In this document: positions 1-12,731 of the stretch, in pieces
How positions within the stretch are numbered: the stretch's first letter is position 1
Layout of the letters: each line of letters opens with the position of its first letter
Origin: Trogon surrucura
Taxonomy: Eukaryota; Chordata; Aves; Trogoniformes; Trogonidae
Length of the DNA stretch: 64,000 nt
Direction: 5' to 3'
NCBI GenBank assembly: GCA_020746105.1
Contig: CM036622.1
Location: 20,871,487-20,935,486 of the forward strand
Notes under the pieces: model-generated
Database searches by the model: none
Told to the model about the DNA's origin: nothing
What the model saw: the letters and a program-made list of their open reading frames with translations, nothing else
Made by a program: the position numbers and the translations under genes

Positions 1-2157
1 GGATTCCAATTTTCACTCATCTAGCACCTAACATTTTTAGACTTGGCTGAAAATGAAAAAGGAATTTGAAATTTACTAGGGAGAAACTGATTTGAGAAAA
101 TGACCAGTTGACAGTGGGGTATCTTAAATCCCTATTTCCAAAGGAACTTGCCAGAGCATGGTGAGCTTGGGGAAGGGAAAGCAGCATGGAATGAATTTTT
201 GCAGGAGGAGCCTGGTAGAAAGGACGTCAAAACATCTAAACTTGCTTTCTGTCCCATGGATTCATTTCTTTTTTCCCCACTGCAAAATGCAATATAGGAC
301 TTAGACATGAAAGTAGAAGTTGGTCACTTCTTAGAGTGAAAAAAAACCCAGAACCCAGAATTTTACAGCCCAAAGACTGATACGTGATGGTAGGTCCTGA
401 CTGTATAAAATCTTTCTTCTTCTGCCATTCCTCTTGTGGTTGCACAAGGGAAACCCCCCTTTTAGTGGAATGTTTTTGTGGGGTCCAGACTGAGATTCCA
501 GTGAGGACTCTGTTGCAATCTTAGACTTGGAGCAGCTGCATCCCTCCTTAATGACGTCAGTGAAATTACTTTGATAAAAAAGAGCAAGTTCTCATAGCTC
601 TGGTGGAACTCACAAAGTCATTTAATGCCTGAATAATTTGTTTTCTTTAAATGTCATATTTTTAAATGTAATCACATTTTTTTTTGAAATGTCATTGCAG
701 AAAGAAGATGTTAGAACAATAGATTCACAGTACACCACACCTGATTTTTTGTGCCTATGCCTGATTGTATGTGCAGTTATATACATATTTAAGAAAAACA
801 ACCCTTTTCTTAAAAAAAAAAAGTTATTGAAAGGTTCATTATCTCCTTTTTACCTTTTCCTCTCACATTAAATAGGGAATAGAGGAAAAGGCAGACCTGC
901 CAATTATTTGATTACAATTCTGCTAGTGAAAATGTATTTACCTAACATGGAAGGAATGAGGGTGTTTACACTGTTCAAAACCATCTGAAGGCCTCTGAAT
1001 TGCATGTGTTCTTGTAAACCTGGTTCAGATCAATGAAGCTGGAGCTTCTCAATGGCTCTGAGATTTGAAAAATACCGCAGGTTAATTTTTATGGTGGTTG
1101 ATTGATAATAGGTTCATATCATGAACCAAATCATCTAGAATGGTATTAAATTTCAGTAAATGTAAACTTTTAATCAGATTCAAAGGCATGAAAAGTGTCT
1201 TCCCCCTACAGTAACAAAACATGTTTAACATTCCCGATGAACTTTAGTAGAATTGTGTCTAAAAATGAAATTTATTATACATCTAATGCAGGATCTGTGG
1301 AATGCTGGAACTGGAAGGCCACAATATCAAGTCATTTATTATTTTCTGTAATTGACAGATGTGAAACTAGTCCTCTTCACATAAAATTGCATTTTAGCCC
1401 CCATCAGAAATATCCAAAATCCAAAAATTTGTCAGTTTAATATAATTTCCCTTTTCCTCATGTCATTAAAAGGACCTTTAGTGTTTGATTATTTTATGCT
1501 TTATAACTCTAAGCAGCAAGTCTAAGTTTTGCTCCAGTGATTTGCTTCTGGCTATCATGCTTAGCTGATGATTAATTTCTAACTGAAATATTATATTCTC
1601 CTATTGTTGAAGTGTTTACAAAAATTAAATTTGTCAAAATTGAAGACAGGTGTATACCCTTTATTGAGATGAAGGAGAGCATGTTGTTCATTTTCCACTC
1701 TCCATACAAACACTGCCTTATGAGATGGCCGAGTGTGAGAAAGTTATAACACTGCTCTGCAAAACGATAAAACTTGACATGATACAGGGGTTCTGTAGTT
1801 CCTGAGATAGCAAAGAGGAGCAGCCCTTCCTTTTCCACTACTCAAACTCCTGAGGGCTGCTTATTTATAGCATATTAAAAAAAGCAAAACAGTTCCCTCC
1901 CACAGCAATAACAAGTTGCGCAGTGTCTACCAAGCTTAAAGGACAGTACTCAAAAAGTGACAAGGAAAAGAAAACATGTTTGGAATCATTCTGTTTCACA
2001 GGTGTGGACTTAAGCACATGTTGCCTGCAGTTTCCAGGCATGCACACAGTAGCTTGCTATGAAGCTTAAACTTGATCCTCACTGACAGCTCTCAGGCTGG
2101 AAAATATGTTGGGGCAGGATGTAAATCTGTACAAATAATGGAGATATAGCAATGGCG

Positions 2158-2200
2158 AAAAAAAAAAAAAAAAACACCAACAAAACCAAAACCAAAAAGC
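2158..2200. repeat. A-rich low-complexity tract
   Basis: Seventeen consecutive A residues are followed by a CAAAAC/CAAAAA-like A-rich run. The lysine- and threonine-rich reading frame through it comes from this composition and is not a gene. Confidence 0.8.
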
Positions 2201-5200
2201 CATCTTCCCATAGCAGCAGTGAGGAGGGAATACGTATTTTGAACTATAAGGTTAAATTTGAGGATAAACTCATTACTTCACGGTGCTGTTGTGTGAGGGA
2301 TTGTCACAAAAAAAAAGTGCCAGGCTCTAATTGCTTGGTGATAGATACTATATGGCCTTGTTGGAAACTGCAAATCTGGGCCACAGAATGAGTTAAAGGT
2401 CTGCCAAAGATGGGTTGGATAATGGTGATGACCCAGTGCAAATCCCAAACCAAGCAGACGCTTGTGACCTAAGGGAAGATTAACATTTGCAAAGAGGCAC
2501 AATATGACAAGTGTGGAAGCTTATATTCCCATACACCAGTGCAGGCTGGAAGCTTCCAATCTTCTTCAATTTGCCTTGAATTGTGATACTTCTAAAGCAG
2601 GAAAATCTAGGGATTGTCATGGTGCAGGATTTCTCTGGTGACACTGTTTCTTCCCAAACCTAAGACCATCATGAAGATCTGGAGTTGGATAGTGGATTAC
2701 AAGCTCAGATCTCTGCCACTTTGATTCAAAACCTATGGCTTGCCCTGCCATGGATTCCTTGACTGCCTGGGTCTTGAAAGAACAAAATAACACTGTGGGG
2801 TTTTTTCTTTCCGCAGCTGAAGGCAACTGTTTTATTGTTTCTTGGGTTGTCTTCCTCCTTGGCATGGAGGAGTCAGTATTCTTGGTGCTGGGGAAGATTG
2901 AGTCACATGACTGTATGATTTTTAGCAGGTTCATCTGAGACCAGATTTTAATATGTCATGGGCTGACTTTGCTGCCAAAGCAGCCCTAGCTCCTCGGAGG
3001 CCGAGTTCTTGGTACGAGTTGGGCTACCCTCTTCCACTGCTGGGGCAGGAGAGCCAGTGTAGGACGAAGGGATCATCTCTCCTACTTATTTGTAGCTGAG
3101 TTTTGCACTGTACTCTTCCAGATATAGAAAGGGGAAGAAAACTTGAATGTTTAAGGAAAAAAAAAAAGTTCCTTGACATCACTTCTGTCTTTTCCTCTGA
3201 ACTCTAGTTTCTCATATCCTTTCATATGCAACATCTGTTTGCTGGGTCTGATTGTGAGTACACTGGATGCCTCATTATGGGTAGATTGTAATCTCTATGT
3301 ATATAAATTAATCTCTTAACCAGTCTGGCTTTGCTGTCAGCTTGTTATGTTGGTGGCCTTTGAGACTTTATTGCACTTTCTGTTGATGGAAGAGAGAAAG
3401 TTTTGCATTAGAGATTGTAACCTCCAGAACCAGGAGGAGGGAGGGAATATGCTTAAACAGGGCATTTCAAAGTCTTTGAGGAGAGAGGACCAGAAGAGCA
3501 GGTGAGCAAGAGTCTTCTCCACCCCAGAGTCTGGTGAAAGCAAGCAGTGTGTATTTTGAAGAGAAGATAAGGAGAGTGCAGCATTCCCATTGCATCCCTC
3601 TCGCTTCTGGCAAATTTTAGGAATGAACTGAAGAATGTTCCCAAACCATTGTGTTTAATAGCTAATGGCTCTTGGTTAAGGAAATTTGATCCTCCCTTCG
3701 GTCAGTAATATGTACTGAATAATGTCTTCAGATCCCTGCCAGCCATGTTTTCCATGAATCTTTGAAGGTCTGTGGAAATTAGTTGGGCTCATTTTTCAGT
3801 GTCTTGTTATTCAGATCAGAAGAGCTGCTCCAACTGAGGCCATCTAAGGATTTGACCTTTGGATTCATGTCTGCACTAGTGTGCTTTCTGCTGCTGCTCG
3901 GCTAGTGTTTTGCCACTGTCTTCACTGGAAGTAGTAATGTGATGATCTGTGTAACTGGTAAAGAGCCTGTCCGACGGGCAAAATTCAAAGCAGTGGGAAG
4001 GGAAGGCTGTTTCTTCTTTCTGTGTGGCTGTTGGGATTGAGAAGGCTTTTCATTATTGTTAGGTGTGTATACACATCTGTATATTTGAGGAATAATCTTC
4101 CAAAATTTTATGGTCTCATAAACATGCTGGGTTTCATCTTTTAGAAGCGTGGCCCTGGTATATGATAGGAAAAAAGAGCTTTTTGTTCTGAAAGAGTTTT
4201 CTCAGTCACAAACCATGCATTTAGCTACTGAACTTGCCCACATTTTGTTACTGTTTCCCCTCCAAGTATACAATACAGTGTCAGATTAGACATTCTACAG
4301 TGTATTACAAGTCTTCCTTTTAGTTTCACATAAACAAAACTTGATAAATATTGTCAATCAGAGTTACTATTTTTTAACTGCATGTGGTGAAGTTGTGGTC
4401 ATGAGCAGTGTAAGCCCAGGCAGCTTTTGTAGCTCCCTTTGCTGACACTAAAGGTTTTGTAATTTTCTTTTTAATTTCTTTGAACTATAAATAGAAGAAA
4501 CGTATTGCAATGCTTTATTCCTGATGACAGAATATACAACAGTCCATATGCCTGAGTTTTGGCTCAGTATCGGCCAGATAGATGTTTGTAGTTTTTTCCT
4601 GTGCTATTGATGATTAAAGGGTTAGATAAATTTACTGTAGTGGGAGGTATTGGCAGAAGTAATACTTGTATAAACATGATCCTTTTAGTTATAAAATAAA
4701 AACTACCACTAAATCACTTCACTCCAAGTTGCACACATCCAGAAGTTCTTTCTCATTCACTGGGACAAGGTTTGGTAAGTCCCTTCTGGTTGTGAGTTGC
4801 TTTCAGAGCATGATTTAAACTGTAGATAATTCTGTTGTATTCTGCTAGGAAATGGGTTAGCAAACCAAGTTAAACACAGTACATTTAGATCCTGGTTCTC
4901 AATGTCAAGGAGTGTAACAGAAATGCATTTCAGGGATGTTTGCTTTGGTTTCGTACATTAAGGTGGTAAATAGGCTACTTGTTAGTAGCTGATATGTTGT
5001 GTACATCTATGAGCATCCATACAGAGTTGATTAACCCAAATGTAACAGTTATGTGTTATTGACACTAAGACTGCTGGTTCATTTCCAGATGAAGTTTCCT
5101 GCCTGTGAGCTTTTATGCAGTGCAATATAAAAATCTTAATCTTTTTTGGTTGCTGGCTTTTAATCTAGTCACTCACTGATTTGGAAACTTCCTTCTATGA

Positions 5201-5906
5201 ATTGTGCCTAAATGTATTACTATAGCATCACATTTTTATGACATTTATGAATTACTGTTTTATGCAGCCTTTTTTAGTGGCCCCCAGATTCAGATCCGAC
5301 TTGAACATGAAACGAAATATAATCACACCTTTTGCTAGTTGGCAATGACCTTGTATGTCACTTACTGGATTTTCTGACAAACAATGAGTGCTTGACTTGT
5401 ACCTTCTTGTATGTCATACCATGAAACCTTTGTAGGCACACACTGTAAGGATTCCTTGTAAAAGAGGAATGTTCAGTTGGTCATTGATATCAGTTTTAAG
5501 TTTGGCTGGTTTGACAAAGGTAATAGATTTAGGTATCTGGAATGTGGGATTTTGGTGTGCTTACAGTATGTAAATGCAAGCTTTTAATGTGGTTTGTTTG
5601 TTTCCTCTGCATTTTAAAAACAAGGAAACCAAGGCACGAAGGATTTCAGGTAATCTGTTCGTTTTGGTTTTTTCCCCAAAATTTTGCTGCTTAAAATTTC
5701 AGGAAAGCTAAGTATTTGGAGCTCTGACAAAACTCAGTCAAAGCTTATTACCTTTTAAAAGCAGTCTGTGACTTACTTGAGCTCCTAAATACAGAGCTGG
5801 AAGCATAATTTCAAGAGCTGGATGAAAATACGTACACCTAAATACTACTTTGTATTGTTCTAAGTGTCTATGAAGAACATGCAGTTGCTGTTTGAGTGGG
5901 TACTTG

Positions 5907-5953
5907 CATATATACCTATGTATGTGTGTATCCATATATATACATACACGTAC
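5907..5953. repeat. Imperfect TA/TG (TATG, TATA) microsatellite
   Basis: An alternating pyrimidine-purine run mixes TATA, TATG and TGTG units and ends in a CATACACG stretch. It is short and interrupted. Confidence 0.7.
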
Positions 5954-5962
5954 AGTATCAGA

Positions 5963-6000
5963 AAACAAGAAAATAAGTATACAAAAAACAAGAAAATAAG
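5963..6000 (+). repeat. 15-bp direct repeat, two copies
   Basis: The 15-mer AAACAAGAAAATAAG occurs at 5963-5977 and again at 5986-6000, separated by 8 bp. This is a local duplication, probably replication slippage in A-rich DNA. Confidence 0.75.
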
Positions 6001-7906
6001 GACACTTGGATTGAATTCAGGTTCTATTTTTATGGTTTCTGGCTGAGAAGGCAATTCCATTAGTGGGAACATACTTGCTACTTTCTTCAAGGGCTCTTTA
6101 TCAGTCATCAAGTCATTCAACAGATCTGGAGATCCAAGAGTGACAGAACACATCAGAAAATGTTAGCACTGAGGTTTTGGTTCCTTGGGGTGCTGGCTTC
6201 TTTCATCTCAAAGCAGCAATCCCAAAAAGTCTGCAAGAATTACTTGGCATTTCACAGCACGGGGTGTTCTGTTCCTGCTGGCTAGGTGATTATATCTGAG
6301 GAAAAGTTTGGGTTGAAAGGCATTATTTTATTGGATTGACTTCAAAAGTATTTTACAGTTATGCACACGAGCTTTCTCTCTGTGACTCGGAAGTGTGGTT
6401 TTTCCAACCATGAAACATGGTGTTATCTACAGCCCAGAAAGCTTTTGTTTGACAGCTCTAGTAATTCCTTACGAACATCACCGGATTAAGATTTTAATTT
6501 TGCTCTTTAAATTTTCTTCGCCCCACATCTGGCCATACATTCATATATACTGTATATGCAAAAGCAGTCGAAGTGTCTGGCTTTTAGCGCCCTGACTTGG
6601 GAAAGACAACTTCAGGAAGAAACTGTAAGCAAAGATTATTTGGAGAAGCAGTGGATGGCACTGTTGGATTATCATTATAAAGCAATAAACCATGCAAAAC
6701 ATAAATTACAATATTTTTTTAAAAAAATACGTAAGTTTACATTAAACACTCCTCAAAAGGTATGAATTGAGGTTAAGCCTCTGTGGAACATGACATTCAG
6801 ATGAGTGTTGTTGCTCTGTGTTATATTATAAAAAGCATTGAGGTCAGCTGAAAAGTGGCCGTGCCAGTCTGTATTCCAACATTTCATGGTGTTTCCCTTG
6901 CCCCAGTACTTCTGCTTACAAAGAACATCTTTTTTGCATGGAAGGGTCCAAGCTGCTGAGAGGGAAGGAGGGCTGGTAGCAGTGTGAAGCTGTGCTGCTG
7001 CTTCAGCTTCTTCAGGTGGGTTCATGTTCGCTGTCAGGAGTTGAGGGGCCCTGGAGGGCATATGCAGGATGCAAACACTTCATGTAAAAACGGGGGCATC
7101 TGCATCATACTCATCTTGACCTATGCTAAGAAAACCATATATTTTGACATAATTTGGGGCTGATTGTATTCACAGAGGTGAACTTTTCCCTGCCTTAATG
7201 TTCTTCCCTTTGGATACTCGTTCTTGGCTTTCCTTGGTGTGGGCTGTGAGGGAACATTTTTTACATGATGGACCTTGCTTTTCCCCTGCGTTGTAAACAT
7301 TTATTTCCTTTTTCACCACACTGCTTCCATGGATAGATTTATAGAGGTGCAGACTAGAAGGAACAAACATTTTCCAGTGCTTGTTCCACTGCCAAAATCA
7401 AAATAATTCCCATTATTTATTAATGATCACAACCAAATTAGAAAACAGCAACGGCAAAAATAGGTGAACTTGTGTTAAAGCACAATCTGGTGAAAAAGCT
7501 CCAATTCTTTCTTTGCAGTCAGGCAGATGTTATGGGGATTTTTTTCCAGGTCTTTTGCAGTAGCCAGCTCCTCCCTCACAGCTTGTGCTCAATCATGCTT
7601 CTACACAGTATGTGATGTCAGTCTCTGGACCCTCCCTGTCATCTATACCCTGTTCTTTATAACCTGCGCCTCCTTTATGACTGCCAGAGGTTGCAGAAGG
7701 GTGCACAGTGTGTGAGGGGGGCAGGTAGGTACTTCTAAGGCTGTTTGCTCTCTTCTTTTAGGAGTACAAGGCCACAGCAGTCAGGCTGTGCATTTTTAAA
7801 GGTGACAGAACAAGCTGAGGTGTGTGGTGGAAGTTATTTAACCTGCAACATGTAGAGTTCAAACCTGAAATGCTTTTATGCCAGAGTCAGCCTGTCCCAC
7901 TCAGTG

Positions 7907-8303
7907 CATAGAATCATAGAAACATAAAGGTTGGAAAGGACCTTTAAGATCATCAAGTCCAACCTACAGCCCCACACCACCCTAACACTAAACCATATCC
8001 TGAAGTGCCACATCCAGCTGTTTTTTAAACTTGTCCAGGGATGGTGACTTCACCACCTCCTTTGGCAACCCATTCCAATGCTTCACCACCCTTTTGGTGA
8101 AGAAGTTTTTCCTAATATCCAATCTAAACTTCCCCTGGCACAGCTCGAACCCATTCCCTCTTGTTCTATTGCTATTCACTAGGGAGAAGAGGCCAACACC
8201 CGTCTCACTACAGCTGCCTTTCAGGTAGTTGTAGAGAGCAATAAGGTCTCCCCTCAGCTTTCTCTTCTCCAGGCTGAACAGCCCCAGCTCCCTAAGCATC
8301 TTT
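7907..8303 (-). mobile_element. CR1 LINE, 5'-truncated 3' end (GTGGCACTT-type tail)
   Basis: Read on the minus strand, this runs from the last part of CR1 ORF2 into the 3' UTR and ends in CTATGATTCTATG at 7907. The 3' UTR carries the GTGGCACTTCAGGATATGG-like block and the GATGATCTTAAAGGTCC core known from one group of avian CR1s. Only about 400 bp remain, which fits the 5' truncation usual for CR1. Related 3' ends occur at 37.35 kb and, on the other strand, at 54.97 kb. The 5' boundary near 8303 is where similarity to other copies stops, so it is approximate. Confidence 0.93.
7988..8303 (-). pseudogene. CR1 ORF2 C-terminal fragment
   Basis: About 103 open codons encode the extreme C-terminus of the CR1 ORF2 polyprotein, after the reverse-transcriptase domain. 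Landmarks are [27 protein letters not shown] near the start, the [24 protein letters not shown] block in the middle, and a [13 protein letters not shown] block near the end. The same blocks occur in the copies at 12.8, 24.7, 49.0 and 54.6 kb. The fragment is open to its stop at 7988 but lacks all catalytic domains and any promoter, so it is a dead 5'-truncated insertion. The upstream end is the truncation point and not a natural start. Confidence 0.9.
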
Positions 8304-8646
8304 AATGGGGGAAGATAGCTCCTGGTGTCACCTGAGAAGGGGGAAAGGAGGTTGAAAATAAAATAAAATATGGTATTCTGGAGGAAAGTACCTGCTGAAC
8401 CAGCCTTGATGAGAATCAGCTCCTTTCAGCTAACAGCTCAAGAAAGGGAAGAAAGCTAGAGGTCCTGAAGAGATGGAAAGAGGTGGGAAGGAGGGAGTGA
8501 GAGGAGAGCAGATGCAGTGGCTGGACCTTACTCTGAGTTCCTGGGTTTCATGCAGCTGCCGTGCGCCACCCTGGCATTGCCGAATTGGGAACTCGTGCTG
8601 TACGTGGTGTAAGGGAAGGGGGGCAAAATAAAACCAGATGTCAGAT

Positions 8647-8671
8647 GGGAGGGGGGGAGGGGAGGAGGAGG
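8647..8671 (+). other. G-quadruplex-capable G-tract cluster
   Basis: GGGA is followed by a seven-G run, then GGGG and several GG pairs, within a 400-bp purine-rich strand. The pattern meets the usual four-tract G-quadruplex rule. There is no gene nearby to suggest a regulatory role. Confidence 0.5.
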
Positions 8672-9672
8672 TTTGTTAGAAATGCAAAATACTGTTTGTT
8701 TTTTAAAATAAAAAATAGTAGGAAGTGTGATGAAGAAAGATGGGTGTAGGCAGGGAGGAGTGCAGAAGGAAGAGAAAAGGAAAGGAAGGGGGGAGGAGAG
8801 ATCTGAGGAGAGGTGAAAGGGGAGATCAGGGCAGTGCTCTCTCCTTTAACTCTGTATGCCATTTGAAATGGTTATATATAGTTAAGAAATGCTAACATAT
8901 GGCACTCATATAGCATATGGCACTCAAAATAGTTAAGAAATACACTTGTCTTGCAGCCAAATGCTGCCTTCAGTTGCATGGGTGTAAGTGAGGATAGGAT
9001 TTATTTCATACAAGCATGTTTCTCATTGCTCTGACTGTTAGAATAAAGTGATGCGAGGGAGCTCCCCTTCTATTTTATCTTGATCCCTGTTTCCTCTGCA
9101 GAAACCAAATTCCCAGGGCAGAGTGGCATATGTGTACCAAAAAGATCCCCCCCACCCTCCGAATATCTGTCTGGCTTCGAGTTCATAAAAGTTCTTGCTA
9201 AAGCTTCACAGAAGTCAATGCAGAGACTTACACTCATTTCAAACACAGTTTAGCAGGCTTACAGTATTCTCAGGGTTAGGACAGTTTAATAGGTTTTATT
9301 TTTATTTTCTTTATTGAACTTTTTGTCAAAATGCTTTTTTTTTTTTCATTTGGAGTTTAAAGAATATGCACAAAGCCCTACTGTCAGAGAAGATCTTGCT
9401 ACTTTCCCTGGAAAGCGTATGCATTTGTGAATTAAGTGAGAGTGGAAAACCCAGATTTCTTTTTCTTGTTCTGTCCCTGACTGGCCTTAGTAATCATTTG
9501 CATCTGTAGAGCAGTTCTTAAACTTCCTGTTGCTTGGTTACATTTAAAATTGGAGGTGCCATTTGAAATGGGAGACACAGTATGATGGATGTTGTACACA
9601 CATGTGGAAAGGAGTAGCCCCTTTATAATCTAAATGTTTTATAATATAAATGGACAAGAGACAAGGTCGGAA

Positions 9673-9692
9673 GGGGGGAGGTGGGGAGGGGG
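9673..9692 (+). other. G-quadruplex-capable G-tract cluster
   Basis: Six, four and five G residues occur within 20 bases with short AGGT and A spacers. By pattern this can form a quadruplex if the six-G run supplies two tracts. Function is unknown. Confidence 0.5.
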
Positions 9693-10128
9693 AGATGAAT
9701 GGAATGATTATCATCCCAGGTGAAAAGCTGATTTTTACTGCATGGAGGAAACACTTCAATACTTTCAACTTCAAGAAGTCTCCCCACTGGAACCAGCATA
9801 ATATTTACAAAAAACATCCAGTCCTTTGCACCAACAAGTGAGAAAATGGTAGTTTTTCTGTCCAAGAAAGGAAGTCTCTTTTCCTACTACTTTTATTACT
9901 TAATGATGGGACACTGAGAGTCCTCAGCTACTGCTCTCCTGTTCAGCAGCATGGTCAGAATATGAATTAAAACTCTGTGTGCTACATCTCCTGATCCTGG
10001 GTCCTGAGCTGTGAAGTTTTGGACCATAGTGACTTCAGTCAAGCTGACTGATTTTTCCTTTCTCACTTAAACATGGCAATGGACCTCTTTTACCAGATTC
10101 TCAGCCCTGCCTCCTGCTGTTTTACAAG

Positions 10129-10213
10129 GGTTAGCTGAGGCTATTCTTCAAAAGATGCTCATTACTTAAGGGTTTAACTAAGGCTATCTTTCAAAACATG
10201 CTCATTACTTCCA
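10129..10213 (+). repeat. Tandem duplication, about 42-bp unit, two copies
   Basis: Copy one (10129-10170) and copy two (10171-10213) share the pattern GGTT(A/TA)..(G/A)AGGCTAT..TTCAAAA.ATGCTCATTACTT with several substitutions. The divergence suggests an old duplication. Confidence 0.8.
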
Positions 10214-11493
10214 TCCCTCAGTAAAATGAATACTCTAAGTGGGCTTAAAGGTGAAGGAGAAACACAAATGTGAGTTAGAGACATCACACTCGATTGTGCC
10301 AAATTCATGCTTGGCACAGATGATGAATTCGTGTACTAATAATTGCAGAGAGACAGCAATGATACGGTGGTAGATTAGGAATAAGATGCAGCAGGGAACC
10401 CACTTTGCTCAGCCTGAATTTCTCTGAGACTCGCCAGACTCACGTTCAAGTAATACCTTTACCATCTCAGCAATAAGTAGGGAGTACGTATCCTCCTCAT
10501 TCATCCTAACTAGTGGAGTTCTTAAAGTGTTATTCACTGTTATGTAATCTGATTTGTAAACTTAGGTTTATGCTACACAACAGCGTAAAACATTGCCTAA
10601 AATCTAGGTGTTGCCCTTTTAAAATAGCTGGGTACATGAAAAACAGTTGTGATAATGATGGAGGTGTCAGGAAAATAATGTCTCCTTTATAATGCATTTT
10701 CCTATACAGAAGTATGCCAGGAGAAGTTGCTGAGTGCCTATCTTTCTTGTTTCACAGTCAGTCTTAGTTGTAAACACTTGAAATTATATTCTTCATTCCC
10801 CTCTGCAATTAGGTTTAAAGACATCGTAAACAAGGAACCATGTATGTTATACCTCTTATCAGTAAATATTAGATTTGATATGAATAAGGGAATGCTGTGA
10901 TAGATCCACAACTAAAAATATGTATAGGTTGTTGCTGCACTTGTATAAATCAGGACAGTTTGCTTAGTGCAAGCCATCCCTTCAGATTTGTAAATCATGC
11001 ACAACAGCCTGAAACATGAGCGCATGGTATATCATCTCCCCCAGGTCTGCCATACCTTGTGAGAGTTCTGAATTTTATTGAACTTTGCTGTGCTTGTAGA
11101 GCATGTGAACTCCTTGGCTCAGTAGTGCAGCAATGTCTCATATAACCCAATTAGAGTTATATTACCATCACTCCCTATCATTTTACTCCTGAACTTTTAC
11201 TGCTTCCTCCGCCTGCACACTCTTCATTACCTTTGTAGTTTTCGTGGAGATTTCCAGAGTGGGAGCCTACACACCACGAGAAGACCTGAAAAGCCATGCC
11301 ACACAAAGTGCTTAGTGATCTGTATGTTAGTCATCTGCCTAACTAAAAGTTACACTTATGCCAGTTGTTTGCAGATACCCTAGGATGCTCTTTTGCTTAC
11401 TATAATTTCTCCTTTAGAGCTCTTAGTCACTGCTTAGTCAGACCACCCCCAAGGGAAAAAACTCTCCCCCAGACTTCTCATCTTCTTTTTTCC

Positions 11494-11518
11494 TTTTTTT
11501 TTGGGGGGGGGGGGGGGG
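11494..11518 (+). repeat. Adjoining T9 and G16 homopolymers
   Basis: Nine T residues run straight into sixteen G residues. Such tracts are unstable and often miscounted in assemblies, so the exact length is uncertain. The G run can form quadruplex structures. Confidence 0.85.
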
Positions 11519-12731
11519 ATTTAATGCAACCTCCAGAGTAAGCAGATTGTGTGAATTCACCTTGCAGCTTTGCATTAGTCAGAATGCTCTAATAAATCAC
11601 ATCATCTTCCCTGCTCTTCATAGCCTTGGAGCAAGTGGGGAGGGTTTCAGCATCTATTTCCAGTGTCAGCATTTAGACAGTGAAAATGAACATTATTGAA
11701 TTATCCTGCTGTGAAGTGAGAAATCAATCTCTTTTGTTTATGAAGGGTCCTTAGAGAAAGCAGATGAAAACGAATCTGTGATTAACAAGGGATTGCTTCT
11801 TTTTGTCATTGAAAAGCTACTTTTTAAACAACTATTTCAATAATATTAACATGCCTTCACTTCAAGCCACATAGCTCATCAAGCTCTTGACATCTTTTCC
11901 CCCTAATCCTTTTGCTGCAGGTCAACCTTCCCTCGCTCTGTGCTGAGAACTCGGGCTTTGGGATGGCCGGTGTCCTGGCTTGCCTCTCACTGCGGCACAG
12001 CCACGCATGGATGGATCTGCCACCAGGCCACTGCTGCCTTCTGCCCCAGCTGTCTCGGGGACACTACCATTGCCTGTCTTCTTTCTCCGAGTCTGTTATA
12101 TCAATGGCACTAAAGAAACAGGGAATAAATGTGTCGCCCCTCCAGAGCCTCAGACCTACAGTCATGGGGAGATTTTTTTCATTCAAGGAGAGGAAAGAAT
12201 CTGAACAGCCTCTCCCATGAATATCCCACAGGCTTTAGGTAACTTCTAAAATTAAATTCATCCATGTTATGTCTATTTCTTTCCAATGTTTTCCTGATTG
12301 CAGGATGTGATCCTTCCAGTGGAGACAACTGGTTTATATTCCCTTGTGAGCAAAGTGGAAACTTGTTAATGAAAATGTCATCACAGCAAATGCTTTTAAT
12401 TCTCTCATAACCACAGACAGCAGCATGTATAACATTTACTGGCCAGCCCCCTCTATGCCTCTCCATTGCAGCTACTGCTTGCTCTGGGGCAACTGTGTGG
12501 TTCTCTTTCCACAGATGCTAGCAGAGGTTTTGGCATTTCAAGAAAGTGTATTAATTTCACTGGCTAAATTTTGACCTGAAAGAAACTTTTTTTCCAAGTG
12601 GTACCCAGACAAAACCCTGGGAACTCCTGGTACCTGGGAGTATCTTCTTGTGTTTCCACAGGCACTATAAAAAATAAAACACCCCAAGCAGTAATGCTCT
12701 CTGTCCCCATATCCTATTGAAATGATGTAAG

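Larger units (their letters stand above)
1..7906. other. Unannotated AT-rich stretch, no gene recognised
   Basis: I see no recognisable exon, RNA gene or transposon here. Open frames are short and do not resemble known proteins. The stretch holds an A17 tract at about 2158-2174, followed by a CAAAAC-like A-rich run, a TA/TG microsatellite near 5.9 kb, and a 15-bp direct repeat next to it. It is probably intergenic or intronic DNA. Single short exons cannot be excluded by eye. Confidence 0.6.
8304..12731. other. Unannotated stretch with purine-rich patches
   Basis: I recognise no gene. The sequence is strongly purine-rich at about 8440-8840, with G-tract clusters at 8647-8671 and 9673-9692. 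It also holds a local duplication at 8880-8941, a tandem duplication at 10129-10213, and adjoining T and G homopolymers at 11494-11518. A somewhat more GC-rich segment at about 11912-12220 follows a plausible splice acceptor (TTTTGCTGCAG, ending at about 11921) and is open in two frames, but neither frame resembles a protein I know. Confidence 0.55.

Noticed and set aside
2152..2391. Lysine-rich frame near 2.2 kb
   Set aside because: Its start is a poly(A) tract, and the composition comes from that tract.
8857..9571. TGCCATTTGAAATGG occurring twice (8857-8871 and 9557-9571), containing the palindrome CCATTTGAAATGG
   Set aside because: One repeated 15-mer pair is expected by chance in 64 kb, and flanking bases do not match.
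11912..12220. GC-richer segment after an acceptor-like TTTTGCTGCAG, open in two frames
   Set aside because: Neither frame resembles a protein, and no donor or neighbouring exon could be linked. Not enough for an exon call.
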